A stretch of DNA of 64,000 bases. Origin: Brachionus manjavacas (taxonomy: Eukaryota; Rotifera; Eurotatoria; Ploima; Brachionidae). Positions 35,035 to 46,441 of the stretch are shown one piece after another (position 1 is the stretch's first letter; every line of letters begins with the position of its first letter). The notes below the pieces were generated by a model, which was not told the origin of the DNA, made no database searches, and saw nothing but the letters and a program-made list of their open reading frames with translations. The translations under genes and the position numbers were made by a program. The DNA lies in the NCBI GenBank assembly GCA_019054805.1, contig JAHQIY010000003.1, positions 2,604,001 to 2,668,000 of the forward strand, read 5' to 3'.

Positions 35035-35190
35035 TTTCATTCAGGGGTGTCAAGCTGATGGTATAATGATTCGATCAGTCGCTTTAAATAAGTGTAACCT
35101 ACACTTACTTATAGTTTGCGATTGAAAAGGATCATCAGCATCAAAGGCTTTTCTGCAAGCGCGTAGCCTAACTACCCGACCGCCTAAGTA
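35035..35190 (-). mobile_element. Possible tRNA-derived SINE
   Basis: The complementary strand begins GGCGGTCGGGTAGTTAGGCT, similar to a tRNA 5' half with A-box, and has CCTTTTCAATCGC about 50 bases on, a weak B-box. It then has a non-tRNA body with an inverted repeat (AAGTGTAGGTTACACTT). No poly-A or LINE tail was found. A decayed tRNA is the alternative. Confidence 0.3.
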
Positions 35191-36159
35191 TAAAAAAATA
35201 GTAACAAAGAAATCACGAACCAAGAAAGAAGCTTAAGAGAGTAGTGGTAACATCCCAATGGTCCATACTACGTCAGTCATGACGCTTGAAATTGAAAAAC
35301 TATGGGGAGGTTGCAAGCAGAAAAGTGGGATATCTACTGCGAAACACTTCTTTGGTTTTCATAATTTGTTATTTGAAATGTAATTATTTTTGTTTTCTGT
35401 TCTCTTGTTCATTATGACTTGGAAGCTGCTTTTAAAATTTTAGTTTATTTTTTTGAAGTGACTCTTGTTTATAAAGTCGATCTAACTATATGCCTATGAT
35501 TCCAACAATTACAAACGTTACGCAACTCTATAAATATAAGCTGATCGGACAGCTTTCGAAACTTTTTCTTATTTAATTTTTAATAAAACTGACTGACTCG
35601 TGGTCATCCACCGGTCAGCCAAACATTTTTGATATTTTCTGGATTGGGACAATGAAATGGACATTTTGTAGATTCATTTTTTAATGTTTTATCCTTTGAT
35701 GTTCTTTTTTTAGCTTTTAAAATTTTATATTTGTTTGAGTTTTTTATGGTCTAGTGCTAGTTATTTTTTCTAGGGATGTTGTTATTCATATTTTATCAAG
35801 CATCTTCAAGACCAGGCATTCAATCACAAAATTGAAATATTTTTAAAATTATATATATTCTGAAAGATCAGAAAATTTTTTCTAAACTTTGGTGTGTTTT
35901 TATTTAAAAAAAAAAGGTTTGTCAATTTTTTTTTATTGAAAAAATCCGAACATTTTTTTTCACTTGAATCGTATGAAGTCCAAAGGATCACTTCCGAGAT
36001 CCAATTTTGTTTTTTTTTTAAATAAAATTGGCAAGATTTAGAACAAATAAAATGGTTTAATTTTTTTTAACTTGCTAAAAAAGTTTCAAAAACATTTGAT
36101 TTTTTAAAATTAACAAGTCCTTAGAGTAAAGAAATCGCAATTCTTCTCCCAATAAATTT

Positions 36160-36262
36160 TGTGTATCAATTATATCATATAATTGATATATATTGACATA
36201 TAATTGATATATATAATTAATACCTATAACCTAATACCTATAACCTATAAGTTATAGGTAAA
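36160..36262. repeat. Cluster of AT palindromes
   Basis: Overlapping inverted repeats: ATCAATTATAT/ATATAATTGAT, two ATAATTGATATATAT copies, then repeats of ACCTATAACCTA closing with ACCTATAACTTATAGGT-type symmetry. Likely cruciform-forming; no gene. Confidence 0.6.
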
Positions 36263-36644
36263 AAAAGCTGCGGTAATTACATAAAGTCAGAAACTTTTAG
36301 ACAAATAAGGAATAATGTTCGACAACAGGTAAATCATATATTTTATATTTAATTTTTTATTTTAAGAAAATTATTTATTTAGAATTTTGGTTTGCACTAA
36401 AAATGATAAAATATGAGCAATTGAATGAGCTTGATATTTTTATAGTCCTACAAAAATAACAGATAATTTTATAGTTTTCTGAATTAACACAATGTTAATA
36501 ACTAATTCAAAATGAGTATTAGAAAAGGCTTTTAAAAAGGGAAAAACATATTTAAAAGAAAAGTCAATAGAAGAATTAGAATTCAGTTTAATAAAAAAGT
36601 CTTTTAATCAAATTCATTTTCAATTGATAAATTAATTAATGATT

Positions 36645-36735
36645 AATTTTGGAGGAGACTTTTGTAATGCAAACCATCGATTTTAAAAATAATCAGCTTC
36701 CTAGCAGACACATTAATATGCGCGGCAGAAGAAAA
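36645..36735 (+). pseudogene. Possible LINE endonuclease scrap
   Basis: Reads NFGGDFCNANHRF with RGRRK further on, similar to the GDFNAxHxxW block of jockey-type endonucleases. Very short. Confidence 0.25.
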
Positions 36736-37371
36736 ATAAAAGAGAATTCAAGCGATTTAGATGTTAATAATTAAAAATATTTAAAATAAATAAAATTTTA
36801 TTAATAAAATCTTTGACGACCATCAACGAATACCACTCAACCAGTCGATACACTACATACATGTTGCAATGAATACGAACTAGCTTTCAATGTTTTTTAT
36901 TGAATGCTGCTATCAATGAATCAATTCTGGACTAACTGACCCAATGAAATACTTTCTTACTTGTTTGTCTTTTAATTACTTTACCCTTTTTTATAAATAA
37001 AAACATATTTAAATGTACCCATGAGAATTAAAATTTAATTAATTAACTAAAAAGAAGGTTGGTTTAATTTTTTAATAAAGCTCTTTATGAATTTAAAATT
37101 ACTTATTTAAAATTTTAATATTTGAATAAATATTAAAAATTAATAACGCGTTGAAGTTTTACAATCAAAGTAATTGTTAATTCCAAACAATCAAACAGGT
37201 TTATTCCAAATCGTAACATTTTGAAATTTTCAATGAAATAATAAAAGCTAAAGCATATCAAATAAACTCGATAGAAAAAAAATTTTAGTTTATCGAATTT
37301 ATTTTTTAATGTATTTAACTTTTTTAGTTGAAATAAAAAACTTTTTTATTCGTGGTCGAAATTGTGGCAAT

Positions 37372-40300
37372 TTAAAAATAAAACATCAATTGAATTAGAA
37401 TAGTAAGAGTCAAAATAAATTTTGTTGAATAGCTAACTGCTGAATTCTCTTTAATTGTTATAAGTCGAACATCATAAATCCATTCAAGATATGAATTAAC
37501 TCTGGCATAAATACTTAAATTTATTTAAAATAATTTTTTTTATATCCTTATACTTTAAACAAACCCAACTGTTTTTTTGTTCCAAAATACTCCACGAGAT
37601 GTAATTCCGACAACAACTTGCTTGTTATCTTTAGTTTTCATATAAACTGGTCCTCCAGAATCGCCTTTCATTGTATCATTGCCATCTAACAAATCGCCTT
37701 AAAATAGTTAAAATTCAACAAAATCAAAACAAGAATAAACATGGCATCGTGAATTTTGAAACAATAATAATCTTAGTAGAACTAGATTATTTTGGACTAC
37801 AGGTTTTTCTCTAAGTTTTAAAGATGGAACAAAATAATTTTTTTTATTATTTATTATTTATTAGTTTAAAGCCCCATAGGCAAAAATACAAAAAATTACA
37901 TTAAATTCGAGTTAAATTAAAAAAAGAAAGAAGGAAAATTGCATTAGCGTTACTAAGTAAAAAACTTTACTCTCAAAAGATCATTTAAAATTTTATAAAA
38001 ATAAAAGTAATCCAAATTTAGTTCCATATTGATTTTTATTTGCGAGCACATAAACTTAACCGAGTCAACCAAGCCACTATAATAGAATTGATGGATAATA
38101 TTTTTGCAATTATAGCTACCAAATTCAGAATTATTTAAATTACCGATTATAGAGTTTTAACTTTTAAATAAAATAAATTCAAATTTTGAAAAAATAAAAT
38201 TGGTATAAAATTAAATAATTATTGTTGTGAAAACCCAAAGTTTGAACGCGGATCAAAGTGACAGGTTAGAAAAAAATCTCTACTTCTTCGAATATCTACA
38301 AAATAAGCGAGAAATTAAACGCATACTTGAAACCAAGAAACTTAAAGATTCGAAAAAATTAGACAGCACAATGACATTTCCCAACCGAATTAGAATCAAA
38401 GCGTCAAAAATCACCAGAAAGGCTATTATACGGAGCTTAATGTTAGAATTGCTTCATGAAAAACTGGATTTTAGTATTTAAAAACAACCCAAATTATCTT
38501 TATGACAAAGAATTAACTATCAATGAGATAAAAACAATAGCAATGCATGCTAGAATTCCTTGAAAATTAAACACTAATGAGTACTCTACGGAAGTGACCA
38601 TGATAATGACCAGATAAAGTTGAAATCCATATTATTAAAAGTCAATGAACTAGGTCATGTACCAAAATCGTGGAAAATAGCAAGTTTAATCATGATACCT
38701 TAGTAATCTTCTTCCACTCAAGATCATAACACTTATCGCCAAATTAGTATGACAGGATGCCTTTACAAGTTACCTGAACGTATTATTTACACTAGAATAT
38801 TTAATTTTCTTGAGAACGATTAATTTTTTATTCAAGATAAACATGTTTAAACATGTACATAGTTTATCCGTTTCGGTGTTAGAAATGATTGATAATTTGA
38901 ATGAAAGTCGGATTTTAACTATATTCGTTCGACTGCAAATATGGCTCGGATAGAGCAAAATTTTTAAGAGAGACGAGAAGAACAGACGAGAAAGAATCAA
39001 AGAATAGAAGCACCTATACGAAAGATCAAATTTACGCCGAGGTAAAGCGACTTCGGAATTTAAACTTGTAAGCAAATACGAGAAGGAGAATCAGTAAACG
39101 AGATCGAGTAGAAGATTCAAAAAGTTTTGCCAAAAAAACTCGAAGAGACAAATAATATGCATTTTGAATATTTGGGACGGCATAGAAACCATAATTTCGA
39201 TGATTGTTTTTTTTTTCCTTATTTCGTAATATAATCAATAAAATCTTAAAAAAAACTTTTTTGCTCTGTTTGGTTCTTAAAAAAACTTATTTTTTCTTAA
39301 AATTTAGTGTTTAATTACGATGGTATTAAATTCCTATTGGTATTAAATTCTTAAATTTTTTTAGGGATAAAATTCCCTTAGTATAAATTTCATTGTTGTT
39401 AGATTCGTGGTAATTGTTTCTTTTACCTTATCCGTTGTTATAATAAAAAAAAACGAATTATTGCATTTGCTAAATAAATACATACGCCAAAATTATAGAT
39501 CCAATTTTATTATTGGTATTGATATTCCATTCAGCAATAAACCAAAAGTTACTTGTATTCAATTAAGATTTTCAGTATCTGTTCAATAAAAAGAGAATTT
39601 TATTTTAGAAACTGAAAGTTCTTCAGGTAATGACAAACCAAGACCCAAGATGATTATTATTTATTTATTATTTATTTATTTGTTTATCTGTACCGAGCTA
39701 ATGCTCCTTCAGAATAAAAAAAAAAAAAAAAAAAAAAATGAAATAAAATAAAGTTAAATAAGGCAAAATAGAATAAAAAAAAAAAGGATAAATAAGTCAA
39801 AAGAAAATTAAGAACGATATGTTTAAATAACTAGAGTTAGGACATGTTTAAATATCTGATAGTTCAGGAAAAAAAGAGGAAATTTCTAGATAGCAATTAC
39901 ACAATGGAGTTGGATATTCGATATATCTTGATTCGAAACCTTCTCTATATTCTTCCACCAGTCTGACGACCAGTGGAACAGAATGACTCAATCCTGCCCT
40001 GACATATCTCTCACTCAACTCAAAAAGTCTATTCGAAATTGTTAGGAGATTAAGTTTATTGAAGGCCTCTTGGTGCATAATATTGGAGGAAGTATCATAT
40101 TTCAGCTTCAAAATAGATCGAACTGTTGAATTCTGAAAAATTTGTATTTTTTGATGTTAGTTTCTGAGAATGAATTTAAACAAGGAAAAGAATAATCCAA
40201 AATTGATCCTTTTAAGGATTTGTAAAGATTACCTAGTGTTTTTGGTTTTAGACCCCATTTTTTATTTGAAAGATATTTTATTAAGTTAAGCCTTGAATTA

Positions 40301-43300
40301 CAACGCTCTTTTAATTCATCCACCATTGGGCTAAAAGTAAGTTTTGAGTCTAATGTTATTCCTAAGAATTTAACTTTTTCCTCTTTATTTAAATTACTAT
40401 TATTAATTTTAAGGTCAAGATTAATTTTAACTTTAGTTTTTTTCTCAAAGATCATATAACATGATTTTTCAATAGAAATTTTCATTTTCCATTTGAAAAG
40501 CCATATTTCAACTTCTTTTAGATACTTATTAATCACTTTTTCAAGATTTCCCATCTTTTAAAAAGTAAAAAAGGTAGCCAAATCATCTGCAAAAAGAAGA
40601 GAGTATTGGCAGTTTGTTTTGTTTCTTTTTGGTATATCATTTATAAAAATGCTAAAAAGAAGCGGACTAATTACTGACCCTTGTGGAACTCCTGCTTTAA
40701 TAGGGTATTGATCACTTAGATGATTATTTATATTTACTTTAAAAGATCTTAAGTGCAGAAATGATCTTATCCAATAGATAAGATAAGGTGGTAGATAAAT
40801 TTTTATTAGCTTGTAAATTAGTCCATCATGCCAAACTCTATCAAAAGCTTTAGAAATGTCAAAATATAGACAACATACCTTCTTCTTTCTATTAAAGGAC
40901 TCTGAAACTTTTTGAATAAGAAAGTAAAGATTATCTGCAGTGCGTCTATGTTTTCTAAATCCTGATTGTTAATCAATAAGTAGACTATTGTTCTCCAGAA
41001 AATTATATATTCTTGTAAAGGTGATGCGTTCAAGTAACTTTCCAAGGCAACTTGTCATACTAATTGGACGATAGTTATTAGGATCTTGAGTGGGTGATGT
41101 TTTCTTGGGGATCATGGTTATACTTGCTATTTTCCAAGCTTTTGGCACTTGACTTATTTCCAAACTCCTGTTAAAAAGAATACTTAGTTCAATTAAAGTC
41201 TCTTTTAATTTTTTTAAAGCATTTCTTATTTCCAAAAGAGTAATAGGCTCGTCCAAGTTATTTTGTACCTTATTTTTTAAGAAGTCTGTAATGGTTTGTG
41301 ATTTTTCAGAACTATCGTCTGATTCAACAAGATCTAGATGAGGACTAAAAGTTGAGGCTAAGATATTTCCAAAGATTTTTCCTTTATCTTTATCTGTCTT
41401 AAACTCAACACCATCTTTGAGTAATGATGGTATCTGTTTTGAACATTTCTTAGATCTGAACTTATTTATTTTTTTCCAGAAAGGCCTGCTTGATAAAGTA
41501 TTCCTTCCCATTTTATTTATAAAATCTTGTCAGTTTTGGTTCCAAAATTCTTTAAGAGCTAGACGTACCTCAGATGTAAGCTTATTAAAAATTATCTTTA
41601 AAGAAGGACACCTGGTTTTTTCGAAAAATCTTCTAATTTTTCTTCGTTCTTTGATTAATAAGACAATGTTTTTTGGTAAGCTTGATTTAAAAGACTTTTG
41701 AGTGTAACCTGTAACACTTTTTTGGGCAGCATTAACGATCTTTTCTGAAATGTGTTTATTTATGTCATCAATGTTTGTAAAAGAACTTAAATGTTGATTT
41801 GATGACTTCAGTAAATCTCGGTAAAGTCCCCAATTTGCTTTTTTAAAATTAAGACTAGTTTTCAAGGGTTCAACTGTAATTAAATATTCAGCTGATATAC
41901 ATGATGATCCAAAAATTTATTTATTTATTTATTTGTTTTCTGTACCGAGCAAGAGCTCCTTCAGAAAAAAAAAAAATTGTCTCTTTTCTATGCTATAATA
42001 GGGAGACGCTCATCTAATTTTCAAGTAACTTTTTGAGCAACGGCTTCGATCTGATACATAGGCTACTGCATCGAATTGATTATCTATCCCGCAATTATCA
42101 CCCAGTCGAAACTGGTTCCGCTATTTTTATGATGAAAGAGGTTAAAACATTCACCCCGTATTGCAGAGATATTTTGAAGATTTTTTTCACCCTCAACGGG
42201 TTTTGAACCCTTGATCCTTTGCTTGCATGACTAAGATTCTGTACAATTAAAAGAGAATGCCATTTTAGAGACTGACTGTTCTTTTGATGATGGCGAACCA
42301 AAACCCAAGATTATTCAAAAAAACATAGATCAAATCCATCATGTTCATAATCAGGTATTTTCTAAGTGTGATATTAATAAAAGATAGTTGCATTTCCGAA
42401 ATTATGAAAAGAGTAAGCATTAGATTTATTTTGTTAATTCATCTTTTATCAATTAAAATTAACTTTTTTTTATAATTTGTTCTAAATTAAAATTTTAAAT
42501 TTAGATTTTTTATAAAGTAATGTAACACCCTAGTCTCTACCCCCTTATTTATGATGAATATAAATATATTATTATCATCATATATTCATCATTATATATC
42601 ATCTTTCTTTTTTAATAAAGTAGTTGAAGTTTAATTTTTTTAATTTGATTTTCCCTCCAGCTCCTACTAAAGTTATTAAATGTTATAATTAAAATTGTGA
42701 ATAAATTCAAAAAAATTAAGTCACATTCTTTTAATAAAAAAATTACTTTTATTTTGTTTCTGAAATTTAGTAAATTATTCATTAAAATTTATTCATTACA
42801 TTCATCACATTCAAAAAAAACCCTTCAAAGATTTTTATATATCTTCTAATGATTTCGGTAAACGAATCTTTCAAATCAAAAAAGATCGAAAAATTTAACT
42901 ATCTACTTATCACATTTTCTTAATGACCCTATTTTAAAAAAATTTAATTTTTAATTACCTATACACAATTCGTCAATAGTAATCGATCCACAATAATTTT
43001 CATCGATGAATTTAAGTTTAACATTTTTAAGAATATTCGAAGACACGGAGCTATTCAAACTAATCGCGCCCCATCCAAGAGCCCATACAACCGCATCAGG
43101 CACAAAATTAACTTCTACATTAAGAGGAATGCATGCAGGCTGAATTTTTTCGTTAAATGATGCTTTTTTCTGTAATTTAATTATTGCTATATCATTTACT
43201 AATGAATTAGGATCAAAATTAGGATGCTTTTGATTAAAAAAAAAAGTAGAAAAAATAGAAAGATATCTATGGCATATTTTACCAATTTAAATGAGTCTAA

Positions 43301-43647
43301 ATTATAAACATTTTCCGGCTTAATAGAGGATTTATCATGCAGACCAAGATAAATCTTGTACATTGAATTAAGATCCTTGTGATATGTATTGGGTTGTACT
43401 TGAACTTTTGTCCCATCGGACAAGGTTACCGATGTTTTGAAGCAGTGCGCGGCACTCAAAAGCTTGTCATCTTCAATTAAAGTTGCTCCGCATTCACCTC
43501 TTACTGTTCTTGTTGTAACAAAACCGTTTGTTGTGAGAGAAAATTTATATTGAAATACAAGTAAGGCAACCGATGGCCAACTATTAGGCAGAGCTTTTTC
43601 TCCACCTTGAATCCGCAAATTCGGCTCATTGAAAGTTTTTCCGCATT
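37372..43647 (-). CDS. Serine protease C, unusual (first exon not found; possibly broken)
   Basis: Exons, minus strand: 43647-43283, 43226-42959, 37697-37561, 37513-37372. Features: ECGKTFNEPNLRIQGG (activation site), LLSAAHCF (His), LVNDIAIIKL (Asp), NDTMKGDSGGP (Ser; the Asp six before Ser predicts trypsin-like specificity). The Cys normally just before QGDSGGP is Met and its usual partner Cys is also absent (SRGVFWNKK). The last exon encodes IYARVNSYLEWIY and a hydrophobic tail (STKFILTLTILIQLMFYF), suggesting membrane or GPI anchoring. The exon 37697-37561 ends in phase 0 (VGF then GT) but the last exon needs a two-base remainder, so the junction is out of frame by canonical splicing. A signal-peptide exon upstream of 43647 was not identified. 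The 5-kb intron contains a LINE and a SINE. Confidence 0.72.
38630..38830 (+). mobile_element. LINE RT fragment in intron of protease C
   Basis: Reads VPKSWKIASLIMIP, SSSTQDHNTYRQISMTG, IIYTRIFNFLEND with stops, matching VPKAWKIASITMIPKK, NYRPISMTSCLGK and FTRIYNFLENNS of the LINE at 39661-41875. Antisense to the host gene. The ORF at 38227-38481 just upstream has no recognised relative. Confidence 0.75.
38840..39589. other. Intronic interval without recognised gene
   Basis: A slightly G-richer, purine-rich stretch (38930-39180) is followed by AATAAA at about 39236. It might be a decayed LTR or gene tail, but nothing can be assigned. Confidence 0.35.
39590..39655 (+). pseudogene. Dispersed coding scrap, copy 1
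   Basis: Reads ENFILETESSSGNDKPRPKM and is clearly related to 42247-42320 (ENAILETDCSFDDGEPKPKI). The two copies bracket the LINE and SINE. Protein unknown. Confidence 0.4.
39661..41875 (-). mobile_element. LINE, 5'-truncated, relatively young copy
   Basis: On the minus strand: linker (KKANWGLYRDLLKSSNQHLS, IKERRKIRRFFEKTRCPSLK, LSSRPFWKKINKFRSKKCSK), then RT with VPKAWKIASITMIPKKTSPT, NYRPISMTSCLGKLLER, CLYFDISKAFDRVWHDGL-like block, AGVPQGSVISPLLFSIFIND, LLFADDLATFF, KWKMKISIEKSCYMIFEKK, LGITLDSKLTFSPMVDELKE, KSLKGSILDYSFPCLNSFSE and LSERYVRAGLSHSVPLVVRL. Breaks are few: frameshifts near 40555, 40110 and 41000 and a stop near 41525. The endonuclease is missing. 3' end at 39661-39713: CTGAAGGAGCATTAGCTCGGTACAG hairpin and ATAAATAATAAATAA tail. 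It sits in the same orientation as protease C, in its intron. Confidence 0.92.
41914..42245 (-). mobile_element. tRNA-derived SINE with LINE-type 3' tail
   Basis: Read on the minus strand: a tRNA-like head with B-box GGGTTCAAAACCC (42198-42210) preceded by a plausible anticodon-arm region, a body ending GATGAGCGTCTCCC, a T/A stretch, and the local LINE 3' tail CTGAAGGAGCTCTTGCTCGG and (AAAT)n at 41914-41965. Sharing the LINE tail implies mobilisation by that LINE. The GGGAGACGCTCAT block recurs at 51468-51480. Confidence 0.6.
42246..42340 (+). pseudogene. Dispersed coding scrap, copy 2
   Basis: Reads ENAILETDCSFDDGEPKPKI, IQKNIDQIHHVHNQVF, related to 39590-39655. Probably a gag-like or other retroelement protein fragment; not identified. 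Confidence 0.4.
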
Positions 43648-43649
43648 CT

Positions 43650-44833
43650 AAAATGTCAAATAAGTTTTTTTAATTCAGTAATTTTTAGTGCTTAAATTTT
43701 ACGGGATGGATCGAGTTGTGCAAAAAATTTAGCAACAGATATTGTAATAAGTATAAAAAAATTTTCAGCTAATAAGTTTGAGTATTTGCCATATAAATTC
43801 ATTGCTGCATAAAATAATCTGATAAAATACCTATTGAAATTTTTCACTAATTTATATTCGAATATTTTTGGCAATTTTATTTGATGCGCATGATACTTTT
43901 TGACTAATAAATTAAAAAATATAAAAACAAGAGCATAAAATTGAACATTGTTTGTAACACATATCAATAAACATAAGAATCAAATTAATTTAATTTCAAA
44001 TATGGAAAATTTTCTAAAATAAAAAAAAATTCAAATCGATTCATTACCTCAAATTTTATTAATATTTTTTTTAAAAGATTGATACGAGTATCATACGAAT
44101 TAATTTAATGGGAAGCCAGAGCGAATATTTAAGCAATATGTAAGTAAAATTATACATCAAAATGAAACCATGTATTTCATTGACATGGGAAATTTTTTTT
44201 ATTTTATTCTAAGGTTAATGTTCTTTTTAAAATTTTTTTAAATAAAAATCATTTAATTATTATTTTCATTTAAAATTGATTATTGAATTATATGCAATGC
44301 ACTCAACAAATTTGACCAACAAAATAAATCTGATAACTTATTTAAAAAATTTTTTTAATCATTATCTAATCAATATCATAGCGATTGAGGGAAAAATAAT
44401 TTTGATAACTCTCTAGATAGGTCATTTTCAGGCTGTACCCGCACAAAAATATATTTAAAATCATGGGAAAAATGTAAATACTATTACATTTTCATATTTT
44501 TATATTTTCTAATAATATTTGTGCAATATTTCAGATTTTTTATTAAATCTCAATCATGAATATTCATAATTAATTAATTTTTCTTGTTTTAAAGGAGTAA
44601 GAATACAAGAAAATTTATTACCACTAATAAGTTTTAATAAAATCTTAATTTTTTAATGCATTTGTAAAGAAAATCTTTGAGGATAACTTTTTTTCACTAA
44701 ATCTGCTACTGATCACTTAGTTCATCGCTTCTGAATGCGAGGTGTCCGATTTGATCTAGCACCTTGAATCAATGGGTTCTCATGGGCAAAAAACCTTGAT
44801 CTAGTGAAGCGCATTCATAAGTTTTATTTTAAG
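43650..44833. other. Upstream region of protease C
   Basis: A minus-strand open frame 43692-43967 has a hydrophobic start (FYALVFIFFNLLV) that could be part of a missing first exon, but it lacks the CxxC… and FCD pattern of genes A and B, so I do not join it. The rest is AT-rich with no other feature. Confidence 0.35.
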
Positions 44834-45071
44834 TGAACTCAGAAAGACTTTCGCTAATGATCTAAGAAATTTTGATATTAAATCAAAAAGTATAGTGATG
44901 GCTGTCAAGTTAGCCAGCATTTTTTTAAATCAGGGTCCGGTTGAAACCGTTGTAAAATCTAGACTTGAAATTAATGTCAGAATAAATGGATTGATACAGG
45001 ACGACAATTTGAAAATTTATTTTGGCGACAGGATTCAAATACAAGGACATTACGAAAAAAGTGGGGATAGT
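44834..45071 (+). CDS. Unrecognised exon (79 codons)
   Basis: Bounded by a splice-like acceptor (tttaag, ending 44833) and donor (AGT|GTAGGA). It reads ELRKTFANDLRNFDIKSKSI, VMAVKLASIFLNQGPVETVV, KSRLEINVRINGLIQDDNLK, IYFGDRIQIQGHYEKSGDS. Codon use is less A/T-biased than the flanks and it looks like a real, beta-rich protein segment. No motif lets me name the family, and neighbouring exons were not found. It could be an orphan exon of a gene broken by TE insertions. Confidence 0.45.
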
Positions 45072-45773
45072 GTAGGAAAAAATTTAAATTTAGTTAAGTT
45101 TTTATTTTTTTTTGTATTTTTTTTAAGATGTATTTTGTTTAATTTTTTTTTCTTAAACTTTTAAAATAGCCGATCAATTTTTTGATCTTATTATCTCTGT
45201 GGCAAGAATAAGCTTTTTTATTTAAAATTAATCATTAAAAACTAGAAAATAAACATAATTAGAAATTTTTTTAATCTACACTGTAAAGGTTGTACCTAAA
45301 CTTAACTTTTCAAAAGTTTTAATGTGTTCATTAAATGCCTTTCATTTATTCTCTTTTTTTTTAAACCAATATGTAAACCAATGAAGATATAACTTATTTC
45401 AATTCCTTTCCAGTTTTAAGTTAATATCGAATCCTTGAGGATATTTTTTTAGGAAAGTAATGAATGCCGCGAGAAAGGGAATTACTACACAACAGAAATT
45501 TTATTTGGCACTAGTAAAACCTTTAAAGCTTGTTTTTTATAAATTAATTTTACTTATATTAAAGATGATTCAGAATTATAAATTAATTTTTAAGATATAG
45601 TTTTAAGATATATTATCATTTAAAGATAAAAAATATACCTTTGGCTAAAATGAATGTTTTTATAATTTTTCTAATTTTTAGTCGATTATTTTAATGAGTT
45701 ACAATTGCAAAGAGATTAATTATTAGTATAGAAAAAACTTTCTGAATAATCCGTACGAAAAACGTGTAAAGTA

Positions 45774-46439
45774 CAGTCCGTTTATAACGAACACGCTTAT
45801 AGTGAAATTCGTTTTTAACGAAAATAAATTCTGTATTTGGCAGAACAAGAATCTTTTCAATGTAATTTCTTATGGATATAACGAAGTTCGGATTTTACGA
45901 AAATTCGGTTATTACGAATCACTTTTTAACAAATATTAGTGAATTTCTCTTGGTTTATAACATAGTTAGGAAAAAAAATATTTTTGGTTTCTTTGTTTTT
46001 GTTTGATTTTAAAGAATAAGTTCTAATTTATTAATTAGTCAAGTGATGACGAATCAGATAACGAATCTTCAAATGTTATCGAATCATTTCAGGACGAAAA
46101 TATATCAAATCAACAAGCTTTAAAATTAATTGATCAATTAAGAAAACATCTTTCAAAATCTACACACAATTTTGAATCGTCTATTGAAAATTTGGAAAGC
46201 ATTGAAACCGAAATTTTAGGCTTAATAGTCAAACAAAAAACAATATTGGATTATTTTAAAAAATAATTTTTTTGATTTCTGATTTATGAATTATGATTTA
46301 TTGTACTAGATTATGCTTTTTAAATTAATAAAAACTCTAAAAATAACATTATTTTCTCTTATTTGGATAAAACGAAATTCGTTTATTACGAACTGCTTTT
46401 GGATTCCCCCAGTGACTTCATTAAAACCGTACTTCACTG
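45774..46439 (+). mobile_element. Deleted pogo/Tigger-type Tc1-mariner element
   Basis: Starts CAGTCCGTTTATAACGAACA and ends …AAAACCGTACTTCACTG, flanked on both sides by TA (45772-45773 and 46440-46441), the target duplication of Tc1/mariner elements. Internal copies of TATAACGAA and TTATTACGAA lie near both ends. At 666 bp it keeps only the end of the transposase gene. Confidence 0.8.
46039..46266 (+). pseudogene. Last exon of pogo/Tigger transposase
   Basis: After an acceptor (taattag) 75 codons and a stop: SSDDESDNESSNVIESFQDE, ALKLIDQLRKHLSKSTHNFE, then KQKTILDYFKK. The acidic stretch and the QxTILDYF ending are typical of the C-terminus of CENP-B/Tigger-like DDE transposases. The DNA-binding and DDE domains are gone. 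Confidence 0.7.
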
Positions 46440-46441
46440 TA

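Noticed and set aside
35380-35650. Possible solo LTR: TATAAATA near 35533 and AATAAA near 35583
   Set aside because: No TG…CA ends, no second copy and no target duplication could be found; such motifs are common at this AT content.
43692-43967. Open frame with hydrophobic start upstream of protease C, considered as its signal-peptide exon
   Set aside because: It lacks the Cys-containing propeptide seen in A and B and no donor in the right phase was evident.
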